This document shows positions 24,824-33,351 of a stretch of 64,000 nucleotides of DNA, piece by piece; position 1 is the stretch's first letter, and each line of letters starts with the position of its first letter. The stretch is from Polyangium jinanense (GTDB taxonomy: Bacteria; Myxococcota; Polyangia; Polyangiales; Polyangiaceae). Location of the stretch: the NCBI RefSeq assembly GCF_028435365.1, contig NZ_JAGTJJ010000003.1, positions 1 through 64,000 of the forward strand, in the 5' to 3' direction. The position numbers were made by a program, and so were the translations under genes. The notes under the pieces are model-generated. The model was not told where the DNA came from. It made no database searches and saw only the letters and a list, made by a program, of their open reading frames with translations.

Positions 24824-27051
24824 GGAGTCCCGTGTGGCCACAGGCTCGGCGCGTGCTCGCCCGGGTGCTGCACGCTCACGAACAGCGTGCGCATGTCCGC
24901 GGCGAGCGCCGGCCCCGTGGCCTCCGCGTCGCTCGGCAGCGCAGCGATGCGGAACGCCTTGCCGAACGTCGGCGACACGATGCCCGGCGCGCCCGCGGCG
25001 TGCGCGCGATCGAGGTCGAGAAAGTACACCGCATCGGCTCGTTCGTTCGTCGTGAAGTTCCCGTCCGTCCCGAACCACACGCCGCCCGCGCGATCGATCA
25101 GGATGTTGTCGGGGTTCGACGCATCGTACGGTCCCGTAGCATTCTTGCCGGCCCACACGCGGAAGAACGTGAACGTCGTCGACGCCGCGGGGCTCTTCGG
25201 ATTCGCCTCCTGCATCGCGAACACGTTGCCGATCTTGTCGGGCCGCGCCACCGCGGCCTGCTCGTGCACGGCCGGATCGATCAGCCTGCCTGCCTGATCG
25301 AGCTGCGTCTTGTGCCCGTGGTTCGTGAACGACACGTAGATCCGCGGCGTGCCGCTCGGATCTCGCGGGTTGTACTCGACGTCCTCGGGCCGGTTCAGCT
25401 CCATGATCCCGACCTTCGCGCTCGCCGTGAACAGCACGCGGCGCACGTCGTCGTCGCTCGAGAAGCCGCCGAGCCCGTTGTAATCCATGTCGGAGAGCGC
25501 ATCGCCCACGGTCTTGCCCGGCTCGCCGAGCGCGTCCGCGTTCGGAGCGATCGCCGTGCTCGCCGTGCCGAGCTCGATCCACTGCCCGATCCCCGGCTGT
25601 TCTTCCGTCGGCGCCTCGCCCGTCGCGAGCATCGTCACGCCCGTCGTGTTGTCGAGCCCGGCGAAGTGCGCGGCGTACACCTTCCCCGCGTCGAGCAGCG
25701 CGCGTATCTCGGCCCGTGTCATGCCGGGCTCGTAGACGTTTTTCGAAACGAACTTGTACACCCGGCCGCTGCGCCGATCTTCGCCCGCGTAGAGGACGAT
25801 CGGCTCGTTCGGCAAGAGCTTCCAGTCCGCGTCGACCACGAACGTCGTGTTCTCCCATCGCGCGCGGCCCATCGCGCCGAGCTTCTTGTGCCCCACGCCC
25901 GGCGCGTTTTTCCCCTCGTACTCGTCGGGCGCTTTGCCCGGATCGATCTCCACGAGGTAGCCGTAGAGATCCTTCGCGTGGCGCGACTTCACGTCCGGCG
26001 ACATCCCGAACCAGCTCGTCGGGCTCGGCGCCGGGTCGAACGTGATCGGCCCGCCGGGGTCCGCGCCTGCACCGCGGACGAGCTTCTGCTCGCCCGTCCA
26101 GAAGACCTCCATGTCCCCGTGGAAGTCCTGCACGTTCTCCTCCGCGGTGATCACCGTGCCCCATGGCGTCTGGCCGCCCGAGCAATCGGACATGATGCCG
26201 CTCACGACGCCGGGCGGGAGCGCGTGGCCTTCGTCATCGTGATCGACTTCGAGCGGCGTGAGCCCCGTGATGCGCGCGAGCGTCTTGCTCGTCGCGTCGT
26301 ATCGAACGGCCCCAGCGCTGCGATCGACGCGCCACGCGCCCGAGGCTGGGTCCTGCACCACGTGAAACCACGATCCGCCGACCTGGCGCTTGTGCTCGCG
26401 CACGTACGTCGCGAGCGCCTCGGGAGGCCACCGGTTCGACGTCACGTCGTTCGTCAGCACCTTCTCGGCCGCGAGGTATTTCGCGAGCGTGAGGTGCTGT
26501 CCCGTCGGCGCCGTCGTCGACGTCGGCGGCTCATTCGAAACCGACTCGTGGTTCACCCACATCCACGCCGACGTGCTGCTGCCGTGCCATTGCGGCGGAT
26601 CGCCGGGCACGTCGTTCCAGTGGTCGCCAAAAACCGCGATGTAATCGTCGTTCACCCCGAACCGCGGCGCCGCTGGGCTCCGATCGAACGTCAGCGGATC
26701 GAGCCACGACACCACCACGTTCGGCGAAAGCCCCGCGATCGCCCGCACGCTGTCCGTCGACGTATTCGCGAGCGGAAACTCCACGCCCTTCGGCAGCGTC
26801 CCTCGCGCGACCTGATCCACACGCATCCGGACGTAGTGCGCGAGATCCGTCGCGCCCGTGCCTGCATCGTCCGTGAACGCGAATGCGACGACGCTCGAGA
26901 GCGGCCGCCCGGCGAGCACACGCGCCGTCGCCGCGGTCCGGTCCGGACCCTCGCCGCCCTCGCAGGCCACGAATGCGACCGCGATCAGGACGCCGGCAGT
27001 CCCGAGAGCCTGGAAATGACGCTGCTCCCAGTGGCCCGTTTTTCCTCTCAT
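24820..27051 (-). CDS. PhoX-family (DUF839) phosphatase, lipoprotein
   Basis: 743 aa. A lipoprotein-type signal ends VAFVAC near residue 30. The PhoX block GGQTPWGTVITAEEN lies in the middle; PhoX enzymes are calcium/iron alkaline phosphatases of the periplasm. Further on, VWFGTDGNFT and EDVEYNPRDP match family propeller blades. ATG 27051 is preceded by GAGGAA at seven bases. The gene is translationally coupled to a di-haem lipoprotein (GTGA overlap), unlike typical phoX, so this DUF839 protein may have a different, redox-linked job. Phosphate control is not evident: I saw no Pho box. Confidence 0.88.
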   Translation of the reverse strand: MRGKTGHWEQRHFQALGTAGVLIAVAFVACEGGEGPDRTAATARVLAGRPLSSVVAFAFTDDAGTGATDLAHYVRMRVDQVARGTLPKGVEFPLANTSTDSVRAIAGLSPNVVVSWLDPLTFDRSPAAPRFGVNDDYIAVFGDHWNDVPGDPPQWHGSSTSAWMWVNHESVSNEPPTSTTAPTGQHLTLAKYLAAEKVLTNDVTSNRWPPEALATYVREHKRQVGGSWFHVVQDPASGAWRVDRSAGAVRYDATSKTLARITGLTPLEVDHDDEGHALPPGVVSGIMSDCSGGQTPWGTVITAEENVQDFHGDMEVFWTGEQKLVRGAGADPGGPITFDPAPSPTSWFGMSPDVKSRHAKDLYGYLVEIDPGKAPDEYEGKNAPGVGHKKLGAMGRARWENTTFVVDADWKLLPNEPIVLYAGEDRRSGRVYKFVSKNVYEPGMTRAEIRALLDAGKVYAAHFAGLDNTTGVTMLATGEAPTEEQPGIGQWIELGTASTAIAPNADALGEPGKTVGDALSDMDYNGLGGFSSDDDVRRVLFTASAKVGIMELNRPEDVEYNPRDPSGTPRIYVSFTNHGHKTQLDQAGRLIDPAVHEQAAVARPDKIGNVFAMQEANPKSPAASTTFTFFRVWAGKNATGPYDASNPDNILIDRAGGVWFGTDGNFTTNERADAVYFLDLDRAHAAGAPGIVSPTFGKAFRIAALPSDAEATGPALAADMRTLFVSVQHPGEHAPSLWPHGTP

Positions 27052-27143
27052 TCGCCGTTTCCTCGGGCGGCGCTCGCGAATGCGGAGCGCGCGCGCCCGA
27101 GGATCTTGGCATTGTCGACGTGGGACACCAGCCGTTTTGCGGA

Positions 27144-27635
27144 TCAGGCCGCTCGCCTTGTGAGCAGCGTATACGTGGCGTCCGCGCCCATGGTTTGGGC
27201 GTGGGTCGCGGCGTCGAGGCCGGCGACGTCGCGCCGCGTGGGGTCGGCGCCGCGCTCGATCAGCGCCTCGACGACCGTGCTGCGATTGAAGGCCGCGGCC
27301 CACATGAGCGGCGTCCGCCCGTCCGGCCCCGCCGCGTCCGGCTGCGCGCCGCAATCGAGCAGTGTCTGGATCACCTCCAGATCGCCCTTGAACGCGGCCC
27401 CATCGAGCGGCGACCAGCCGCGCGGATTCCGGAGCTCCGGATCCGCCCCGAGGAGCAGCAATGCCGTCACGGTTCCCGCGTGACCGTAATACGCCGCGAG
27501 CATCAGCAGGCTATCACCCTTCGCGTCGAGCACATCCGGTGAGCGACCTCCCAGCAATTCGACGAGCGGATCGGTTTTTCCAGCGCGGGCGAGGTGAGCG
27601 GCGCGCTCGCGTTCCTCGAAGGAGAGGTCGTTCAT
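27144..27635 (-). CDS. Ankyrin-repeat protein coupled to catalase (AnkB-like)
   Basis: 163 aa, made almost entirely of four ankyrin repeats (DSLLMLAAYYGHA, WSPLDGAAFKGD, RTPLMWAAAFNRS, VAGLDAATHAQT). Its ATG 27635 overlaps the catalase stop (ATGA). Catalase genes with a small ankyrin partner are known in Pseudomonas (katB-ankB) and Campylobacter (katA-Cj1386), where the partner is needed for full catalase activity, in Campylobacter through haem handling. The same role is likely here. There is no signal peptide, so it is cytoplasmic, like the catalase. Confidence 0.93.
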   Translation of the reverse strand: MNDLSFEERERAAHLARAGKTDPLVELLGGRSPDVLDAKGDSLLMLAAYYGHAGTVTALLLLGADPELRNPRGWSPLDGAAFKGDLEVIQTLLDCGAQPDAAGPDGRTPLMWAAAFNRSTVVEALIERGADPTRRDVAGLDAATHAQTMGADATYTLLTRRAA

Positions 27636-29113
27636 TGTGCCCCCTCCTTCGCTCCGCGCAGCGCGGCCACGGCGTTCTGCAGCTTGCGGCCGAGCTCCTC
27701 GTCCGCCTGCGCGAAATACCCGATCGACCGCTCGCTCACGTCCTCCCGGCTCACCTGCGCGAGGCTGCCCGCGAGGGTTTGCACGAGCCGCGCCTGCTCG
27801 TCCTCCTTCATCACACGATAAAGCGCTCCGGCCTGCACGAAATCGTCGTTCTCGACGTGCCGCGGGTGCGCTTGTGGCCCGGTATGCCCCGAGAGCGCGA
27901 TGCCGACGTCGTACCGCTCGCCCGTCGGCGTCGCGCCGTCATGGCTGTTCGGCTGGTAGTTCTTTTCGCGGCCGCCATTGTCGTCGAAGCGCATCGCGCC
28001 GTCCCGCCCGTAGTTCCGCGCGCCGCCCGCCACGCCTTGCGGCGCGTTCACCGGCAGCCGCGTGTGGTTGATGCCGAGGCGATACCGCTGCGCGTCGCCG
28101 TATGCGAAAAGCCGCGCCTGCAGCATGCGATCGGGCGAAGGCCCGACGCCCGGCACCATGTTCCCCGGATCGAACGCGGATTGCTCGGTCTCGGCGAAGT
28201 AATTGTCCGGCAGCCTGTCGAGCACGAGCCTCCCGATCGGGATCAGCGGATAATCCTTGTACGGCCACACCTTCGTCACGTCGAACGGATCGAACCTGTA
28301 CTTCGCGGCGTCCGCCTCCGGCATGATCTGCACCTTGAACGTCCAGCTCGGGTATTCACCGCGCGTGATGGCGTCGTAGAGATCCTTGTGGTGGAAGGAG
28401 TGATCCTTGCCGCCGATCGCCGCCGCCTGCTCGCTCGTGAGGCACTGGATGCCCTGATCCGTCTTGAAATGGAACTTCACCCAGAACTTCTCGCCATCCG
28501 CGTTCACCCACAGGAACGTGTGCGAGCCGAAGCCGTCCATGTGGCGCAGCGTCGCGGGAATGCCTCGATCGCCGTGCAGCCAGATGAACTGGTGCGTCGC
28601 CTCCGGCGTGTGCGAGAAGAAGTCCCACGCATTGTTGGGCTCCTGCCGGTTCGTGTACGGGTCGTACTTCTGCGAGTGAATGAAATCGGGAAACTTGATT
28701 CCATCCCGCAGGAAGAAGATCGGCGTGTTGTTCCCGACGATGTCCCAGTTCCCGTCCTCGGTGTAGAACTTCAATGCGAAACCACGCGGATCCCGCACGG
28801 TGTCCGGCGCGCCTTTCGAGCCCGCGACGGTCGAAAAACGCAAGAAAACGCGCGTCCGTTTGCCCACGGAGGAGAAGAGCTTGGCCTTCGTCCACCGCGG
28901 CACGTCGGGGTTCGTCACCTCGAAGTAGCCATAGGCGCCCGAGCCGACGGCGTGCACCACGCGCTCGGGGATTCGTTCGCGGTTGAAGCGGGCGAGCTTT
29001 TCGAGGAGGTAGTGGTCCTGCAAGAGCGTCGGCCCGGCGGCGCCCGCGGTCTGCGAATGCGCGTTGTCGATCACCAGCGCGCCACCCTCGGTCGTGAGAA
29101 TGCGTTTCGTCAT
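27632..29113 (-). CDS. katA: Monofunctional haem catalase (small-subunit clade)
   Basis: 493 aa, the usual length of small-subunit clade 3 catalases. The active-site His is His54 (RVVHAVG, where most have HAKG); the distal Asn lies in GNNTPIFFLRD; the haem-ligand Tyr is Tyr338 (LFAYGDAQRYR). ATG 29113 follows a GAGGAGGGAG ribosome site. It destroys hydrogen peroxide in the cytoplasm. The gene is downstream of oxyR in the same direction, with three ATAG/CTAT half-sites in register just ahead of it, and upstream of a coupled ankyrin gene, so it is probably peroxide-induced through OxyR. Confidence 0.97.
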   Translation of the reverse strand: MTKRILTTEGGALVIDNAHSQTAGAAGPTLLQDHYLLEKLARFNRERIPERVVHAVGSGAYGYFEVTNPDVPRWTKAKLFSSVGKRTRVFLRFSTVAGSKGAPDTVRDPRGFALKFYTEDGNWDIVGNNTPIFFLRDGIKFPDFIHSQKYDPYTNRQEPNNAWDFFSHTPEATHQFIWLHGDRGIPATLRHMDGFGSHTFLWVNADGEKFWVKFHFKTDQGIQCLTSEQAAAIGGKDHSFHHKDLYDAITRGEYPSWTFKVQIMPEADAAKYRFDPFDVTKVWPYKDYPLIPIGRLVLDRLPDNYFAETEQSAFDPGNMVPGVGPSPDRMLQARLFAYGDAQRYRLGINHTRLPVNAPQGVAGGARNYGRDGAMRFDDNGGREKNYQPNSHDGATPTGERYDVGIALSGHTGPQAHPRHVENDDFVQAGALYRVMKEDEQARLVQTLAGSLAQVSREDVSERSIGYFAQADEELGRKLQNAVAALRGAKEGAQ

Positions 29114-29186
29114 GGTAGCTCCCTCCTCGTTCGTGGAATACGAGAAGCGTACGTCCGCCCCGGGCCGGGGGGCCATGACATCGTTT

Positions 29187-29212
29187 CTATGGTCCTGATA
29201 GGACGAGCCTAT
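29187..29212 (-). promoter_or_regulatory. OxyR binding site ahead of catalase gene
   Basis: CTAT (29187) - 7 bases - ATAG (29198) - 7 bases - CTAT (29209) gives three of the four half-sites of the OxyR tandem consensus in correct spacing. It overlaps the oxyR stop codon and lies 74-99 bases before the catalase start. Confidence 0.8.
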
Positions 29213-30147
29213 CGGAGGGCGGCCTGGGCGCGCTCCGTGAGCAAGGTGTAGGCGCTGCGGAGTGTGTCGCCCACGGGGCGCAGCGTGCTCTCCAGGGCCG
29301 ATCCGCGCCGCCAGACGAGGGCGAGCGTCCGCGCCGGGCTCCGGGACGCGAAGGGACGGATCCGCAGCGCGTCGCGCCGATTCTCGAGCGGCACGGCGAG
29401 GTTCGGCAGGAGCGTCACGCCCGCGCCCCCGGCGACCATCTGCGTGAGCGTCGCGAGGCTCGTCGCGCGAAACCCCGCCTCCTCGGCCCCGGCGCGCGAG
29501 CAAAACGAGAGGGCCTGATCCCGGAAGCAATGGCCGTCGTCGAGCAAGAGCACGCGCTCGCCTTCGAGCTCCTCGGGCTTCAGCGGCCGGCGAGATCCGG
29601 CGAGCGGATGCCCTGGCGCGGCCGCGAAGACGAACGGATCCTTGCCGAGCACCACGTGCGGCCGATCCCCGATATCGGCTTCCAGCGCTACGATCGCCCC
29701 GTCGAGCGCCCCTTGCCCGAGCATCTGCACGAGCGTCGACGTTTTTTCTTCGGTCCAGACGAACGTGAGCTTCGGATATCGCTCGCGCAGAACCGGCGCG
29801 ATCTCCGGCAAGAGATAGGGTCCAATCGTGGGAATCACGCCGAGGCGCAGCGTCCCGGCGAACGGATCGCCGAAACGACGCGCCGTATCGACGAGATCGT
29901 CCGCGGCGACGAGTAGCGCGCGGGCGCGCGCGACGATCTCCGCGCCGGCGGCCGTCAGCGTGACCGTGCGCCGATCCCGCTCGAACAGGAGGATCCCGAG
30001 CGCCTCCTCGGCCTGCTGGATCTGCGCCGACAGCGAGGGCTGCGACACGTGGCAATCGTCCGCGGCCTTCCGAAAGCTCTTTCGATCCGCGACCGCGACC
30101 ACGTACTGGAGTTGCCGCAGGGTCACGGGGTGAGGGGAAAGGCGCAT
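29209..30147 (-). CDS. oxyR: LysR-type peroxide sensor OxyR
   Basis: 312 aa. N-terminal winged helix-turn-helix (FRKAADDCHVSQPSLSAQI) and a LysR effector domain. The redox switch is visible: Cys207 and Cys216 in GHCFRDQALSFC, matching Cys199/Cys208 of E. coli OxyR. Oxidation by peroxide forms a disulfide and makes the protein an activator. An ATAG-N7-CTAT site lies right at its own start, so it probably controls itself. The next gene downstream, in the same direction, is the catalase with its own OxyR site. Confidence 0.96.
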   Translation of the reverse strand: MRLSPHPVTLRQLQYVVAVADRKSFRKAADDCHVSQPSLSAQIQQAEEALGILLFERDRRTVTLTAAGAEIVARARALLVAADDLVDTARRFGDPFAGTLRLGVIPTIGPYLLPEIAPVLRERYPKLTFVWTEEKTSTLVQMLGQGALDGAIVALEADIGDRPHVVLGKDPFVFAAAPGHPLAGSRRPLKPEELEGERVLLLDDGHCFRDQALSFCSRAGAEEAGFRATSLATLTQMVAGGAGVTLLPNLAVPLENRRDALRIRPFASRSPARTLALVWRRGSALESTLRPVGDTLRSAYTLLTERAQAALR

Positions 30148-30148
30148 G

Positions 30149-30163
30149 ATAGGACGATCCTAT
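30149..30163 (-). promoter_or_regulatory. OxyR-type site at the oxyR start (autoregulation)
   Basis: ATAG-GACGATC-CTAT, extended to the perfect inverted repeat GATAGGA-CGA-TCCTATC, begins two bases ahead of the oxyR ATG. A protein bound here would block translation-start transcription, fitting self-repression. Only one dimer site is seen, in contrast to three half-sites before the catalase. Confidence 0.7.
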
Positions 30164-30195
30164 CACTGAACCCCGCCAGACGCGACGCGGCCTCT

Positions 30196-31497
30196 CTACT
30201 TGCCGCCTTTCCCTTTGCGGGGCGGAATCCAGATGGGATTCCAGTTCCCGCCCGGAGAGCTCGTCAGCTTCGTCATTCCGCTCCCGTCGGCCCGCACGAT
30301 CCAGATCTGCTGCTCCGATCCGCGGGTCACGGTCACGGCCAGGTATTGCCCGTCGGGCGACCACGCCGGCTCACCCACGTGCCCCGTGCCTCCCGGCGCT
30401 CGCACGAACGTTTCTTTCCCGTCCTCCATGGCGACGAGCCCCACGCGAGCCGACTCTTCGGGCACGCGCAGCGCATAGGCGATTCGTTTGCCCGTCGGGG
30501 ACCAGGTCGGCTTTTCCTCCACGATCCGCGGCGCAGGCCGCATCTGCGTCAAACGTCGCGCCTCCCCGCCGGACGAGGGCATGAGCCATATGCGGTCCGC
30601 GCCCTCGCGATCACTCACGAAGACGAGCACCTTGCCGTCGGGCGAATACCGCGCGCCCCATTCGTCGCGCGGCGTGTTCGTCAGGCGGACGGGATCGCTC
30701 CCGTCGGGCCGGATGCGATAGAGCTCGGCCACGCGATCGCGGCTCGAAATGAACACGATCGCGTCGCCCTTCGGCGAGAACGCCGGCTCGAAATTCCCCT
30801 CGTCGTTTTTCGTGATGCGTCGAAAGCCGCTCCCGTCGCTGTTCACCCGGTACAGATCGGAAAAATGTGCCGGGTCCACCTTCCCGCCGTTCGACTCGTA
30901 GACGACGAAGCGCCCGTCCGGTGAGAATGTGGGAAAGCGTACGCGCCCTGCCAGTGGTCCGAGGGGTTTTGGGGGGCTTCCGTCGAGGGGTTGGAGCAGG
31001 AGTTGTTGGGGCCCTTCCTCGCCTTCGACGCGGATCGCGAGCAGCGCGCTGCCGTCGGGGGAGGCGGGGCCATTGTAATCGGCGTGCGGGCTCTTCGTGA
31101 GCCGCTCTTCCCCTTTGCCATCCGCGCCGATCACGTAGATCTCGCGGTTTCCATCGCGCTCCGAGATGAACGCGACTTTTCCTGCGATTTTTGGCCGCTC
31201 TTCGGGGGGTATTTCGTCTCCCGTCGCGTTTTTCGGCCCTGCCTCCGTCCTTTCCGCCGATTCCGGCGGCAATGGTTTGTCCTTGGTTGTCGGGACATCC
31301 GAATTGTTGCCGGTTGTCGGGACAGGTGGTTTTACCTCAATCGCGCCTGCGCTCGTGCCGGTCCCTGGCATTGCAGAATGCGACGGCAATGCGTTGTCCG
31401 GTTCTTTTTCTTTTTTCGAGCAGGACGGCGCCGCCGCGAGCAGGGCGAGGAGGGCGGGTGCGAGGCGGGAGAAGCGGGGCAGAAAATGATGCGGCAT
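30196..31497 (-). CDS. TolB-like beta-propeller lipoprotein
   Basis: 433 aa. A lipoprotein signal ends AAAPSC near residue 26, followed by a ~75-residue low-complexity linker containing a near-repeat (PVPTTGNNSDVPTTKDK). Then about six WD40-like PD40 blades with the motif xSPDGxxxxF (FSPDGRFVVY, FSPKGDAIVF, YSPDGKVLVF, WSPTGKRIAY, WSPDGQYLAV). The fold is that of TolB propellers. It should be attached to a membrane facing the periplasm or cell surface. This is not the tol-pal locus: no tolQRA or pal is adjacent, so a protein-interaction or substrate-binding role of unknown target is all that can be said. Confidence 0.9.
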   Translation of the reverse strand: MPHHFLPRFSRLAPALLALLAAAPSCSKKEKEPDNALPSHSAMPGTGTSAGAIEVKPPVPTTGNNSDVPTTKDKPLPPESAERTEAGPKNATGDEIPPEERPKIAGKVAFISERDGNREIYVIGADGKGEERLTKSPHADYNGPASPDGSALLAIRVEGEEGPQQLLLQPLDGSPPKPLGPLAGRVRFPTFSPDGRFVVYESNGGKVDPAHFSDLYRVNSDGSGFRRITKNDEGNFEPAFSPKGDAIVFISSRDRVAELYRIRPDGSDPVRLTNTPRDEWGARYSPDGKVLVFVSDREGADRIWLMPSSGGEARRLTQMRPAPRIVEEKPTWSPTGKRIAYALRVPEESARVGLVAMEDGKETFVRAPGGTGHVGEPAWSPDGQYLAVTVTRGSEQQIWIVRADGSGMTKLTSSPGGNWNPIWIPPRKGKGGK

Positions 31498-31551
31498 GCG
31501 TATTGGGGAGGGCCCGCGGCGCGCGTGACGCCGCGGGCCATGGAGAGGGGT

Positions 31552-33168
31552 TCAGCGAATCTGCACGGCGTCGGCGATGACGTAATAACCGGTCGTCGTC
31601 CAGCGCGAGACGGTGACCTTGTTCCAGCCTGCCGAGAAGTTGTACGTACCGATGAGCTGCCACGAGCCGCCGCCCGTCTGCTGATTCTTGCTCACCGTGC
31701 CGAGCTTCGTGCCGCTCGCGTTGAACATGACGTACGGCGTCGTCGTCGACCGGTCGGAGGCCGAGGTCCACCACGCGTAGACCTGCTTCGAGGCCGCCGC
31801 GGACAGGTAGAACTCGAACGTCGCGCCGTCGGAGATCGCCTCCGTGGGCGCGGCATAATAGCCCGTGCCGTAATACCCGGCGACGTTCGTGGACGAAGTC
31901 CAGTTCGCCGAGGGCGCCACGATGCGCGCGACCGCGCTGTTGTTGTTCGCGTTGTTGCTGTCGACCGTGATGTACGAGGCGCCGCCGCCACCACCACCGA
32001 CGCAGGTGTTGATGCGGTTCATGTAATCGGCCCAGGGGAAATCGGTCCCGGGGTCGTTCGCCCGGTTCACCGGATCCGGCTGGTAATGGCCGATGATGTG
32101 CTGCCGATCGCGGATGATGTTCTGCCGCTTCACGATGTCGCAGGAGAGCTTCGCGGACGTCGCGACCTGGCCCTCCGTCCACTTGTTCGCGCCGGCGTAC
32201 GGATACCCGCCGTGCTCGATGCCGACCGATCGCGGGTTCGTGGGCAGGCCATTCCAGCTCGCGCCGACGTGGTGCGCCGTGTTTGCCTCGTCGACGAGCG
32301 CCGAGACCTCGCTGCCGCTCTCGTTGACGACGTAATGCGCGCTCGTCTTGTACGGGTTCGTCGGGTACGGCGTCGTGAGCCAGCCCCAGCAGCCCGAATA
32401 CCCGCCGGCGCAGGTGTGGACGACGAGTAGCTCGGCCTTGTACCCGCTGCGGCCCGAGGTGTAGTTCGACGAGGGCGCCGGGCGCCACACGGCGCCGGCA
32501 TAAACGGCGTTCGCGGGCCCGGGTTTGCCGACGAACTGGGGCATCGGGAACTTCGGCGTCGCGTCGGGGTTCGGCGCCAGGATCTCGTCGATGCCGCTGT
32601 CCTCGGGCGCCGCGATGCCCTCGCGCAGGTGGCGATAGACCTCGTCATGGACGAAATGCGCCTGCGCGTCGAGGCTCGGATGGTTGAAGTACGCCGCCAC
32701 CGCGGGCGCCCACGCGCCGATGTCTGCGCGGTCGAAGCCGAGCTCCTCGGCGTAGGCGTCGAGCAGCGCCGCTGCGGCCCGGATGTTGGCCTCGGGCTCG
32801 GTCTGGACCTCTTCCTCGCTCAGGCCCGCGCGCGCGGCGCCCTTCGTGAGCGCCTCGCCACGCAATGCCATCACGCCATACGCAGCCGGGACACCGTCGA
32901 ACTCCGAGGTATCGCCGGGCACGTGATAAAGCTGCGTCTCGGTGTATCCGATCGCGATGAGGAGCGACGCCGGAACGGAAAACTCCTTCGCGGCGGCGTC
33001 GAAATGGGGCTGATAAGGGTGCATACCAGCGGTCGGGCTTACGGCCGCTTCACCGGGGTTGAGTGTGGTATCCACTTCGCCGGTGCCTTCCTCGCCGCCG
33101 CAGCCGGAGAGGACAGCGGAGGCAGAAAGCACGGGCGCGAACATCAGCAGGCAAAGCAGACGTCTCAT
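31552..33168 (-). CDS. Lipoprotein peptidoglycan amidase with lysozyme-like and golvesin-type domains
   Basis: 538 aa. A lipoprotein signal ends VLSGC near residue 22. Residues ~55-170 look like a lytic-transglycosylase-like fold (FSVPASLLIAIGYTETQ). Residues ~220-370 are an N-acetylmuramoyl-L-alanine amidase_2 domain with zinc-site candidates in LVVHTC and GHYQPDP and IEHGGYPY near the active site. After a glycine-rich hinge, residues ~395-538 resemble the golvesin/xanthan-lyase-like binding domain. It likely trims peptidoglycan at the cell surface, either of the cell itself or of prey. ATG 33168 was chosen because the signal peptide begins there. The transglycosylase call is the weakest: I do not see a clear second Glu pair. 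Confidence 0.9.
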   Translation of the reverse strand: MRRLLCLLMFAPVLSASAVLSGCGGEEGTGEVDTTLNPGEAAVSPTAGMHPYQPHFDAAAKEFSVPASLLIAIGYTETQLYHVPGDTSEFDGVPAAYGVMALRGEALTKGAARAGLSEEEVQTEPEANIRAAAALLDAYAEELGFDRADIGAWAPAVAAYFNHPSLDAQAHFVHDEVYRHLREGIAAPEDSGIDEILAPNPDATPKFPMPQFVGKPGPANAVYAGAVWRPAPSSNYTSGRSGYKAELLVVHTCAGGYSGCWGWLTTPYPTNPYKTSAHYVVNESGSEVSALVDEANTAHHVGASWNGLPTNPRSVGIEHGGYPYAGANKWTEGQVATSAKLSCDIVKRQNIIRDRQHIIGHYQPDPVNRANDPGTDFPWADYMNRINTCVGGGGGGASYITVDSNNANNNSAVARIVAPSANWTSSTNVAGYYGTGYYAAPTEAISDGATFEFYLSAAASKQVYAWWTSASDRSTTTPYVMFNASGTKLGTVSKNQQTGGGSWQLIGTYNFSAGWNKVTVSRWTTTGYYVIADAVQIR

Positions 33169-33351
33169 GGCGTGAACCCTTCTTCGTTTCCGGGGTGGGA
33201 TCGTGTGGGCCTTCGGGACGCGATGCCGAGGCAGGGATATGAAATGGAGGCGTACGTTGATTGGTCGCCGAGCGCAAGCGCGAGTCACCGCTTGGCGCGT
33301 CGCGTCTGTCCGGAGCAACGATGACGCGGGGCGTAACGCCCGAAAATCAGG

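Noticed and set aside
23189..26185. 998-codon minus-strand protein
   Set aside because: Its first half is phoX read in the wrong frame; only the part from GTG 24823 is protein-like.
30196..31497. TolB of a tol-pal system
   Set aside because: Only the propeller part matches, the protein is a lipoprotein and no tolQRA/pal genes are adjacent.
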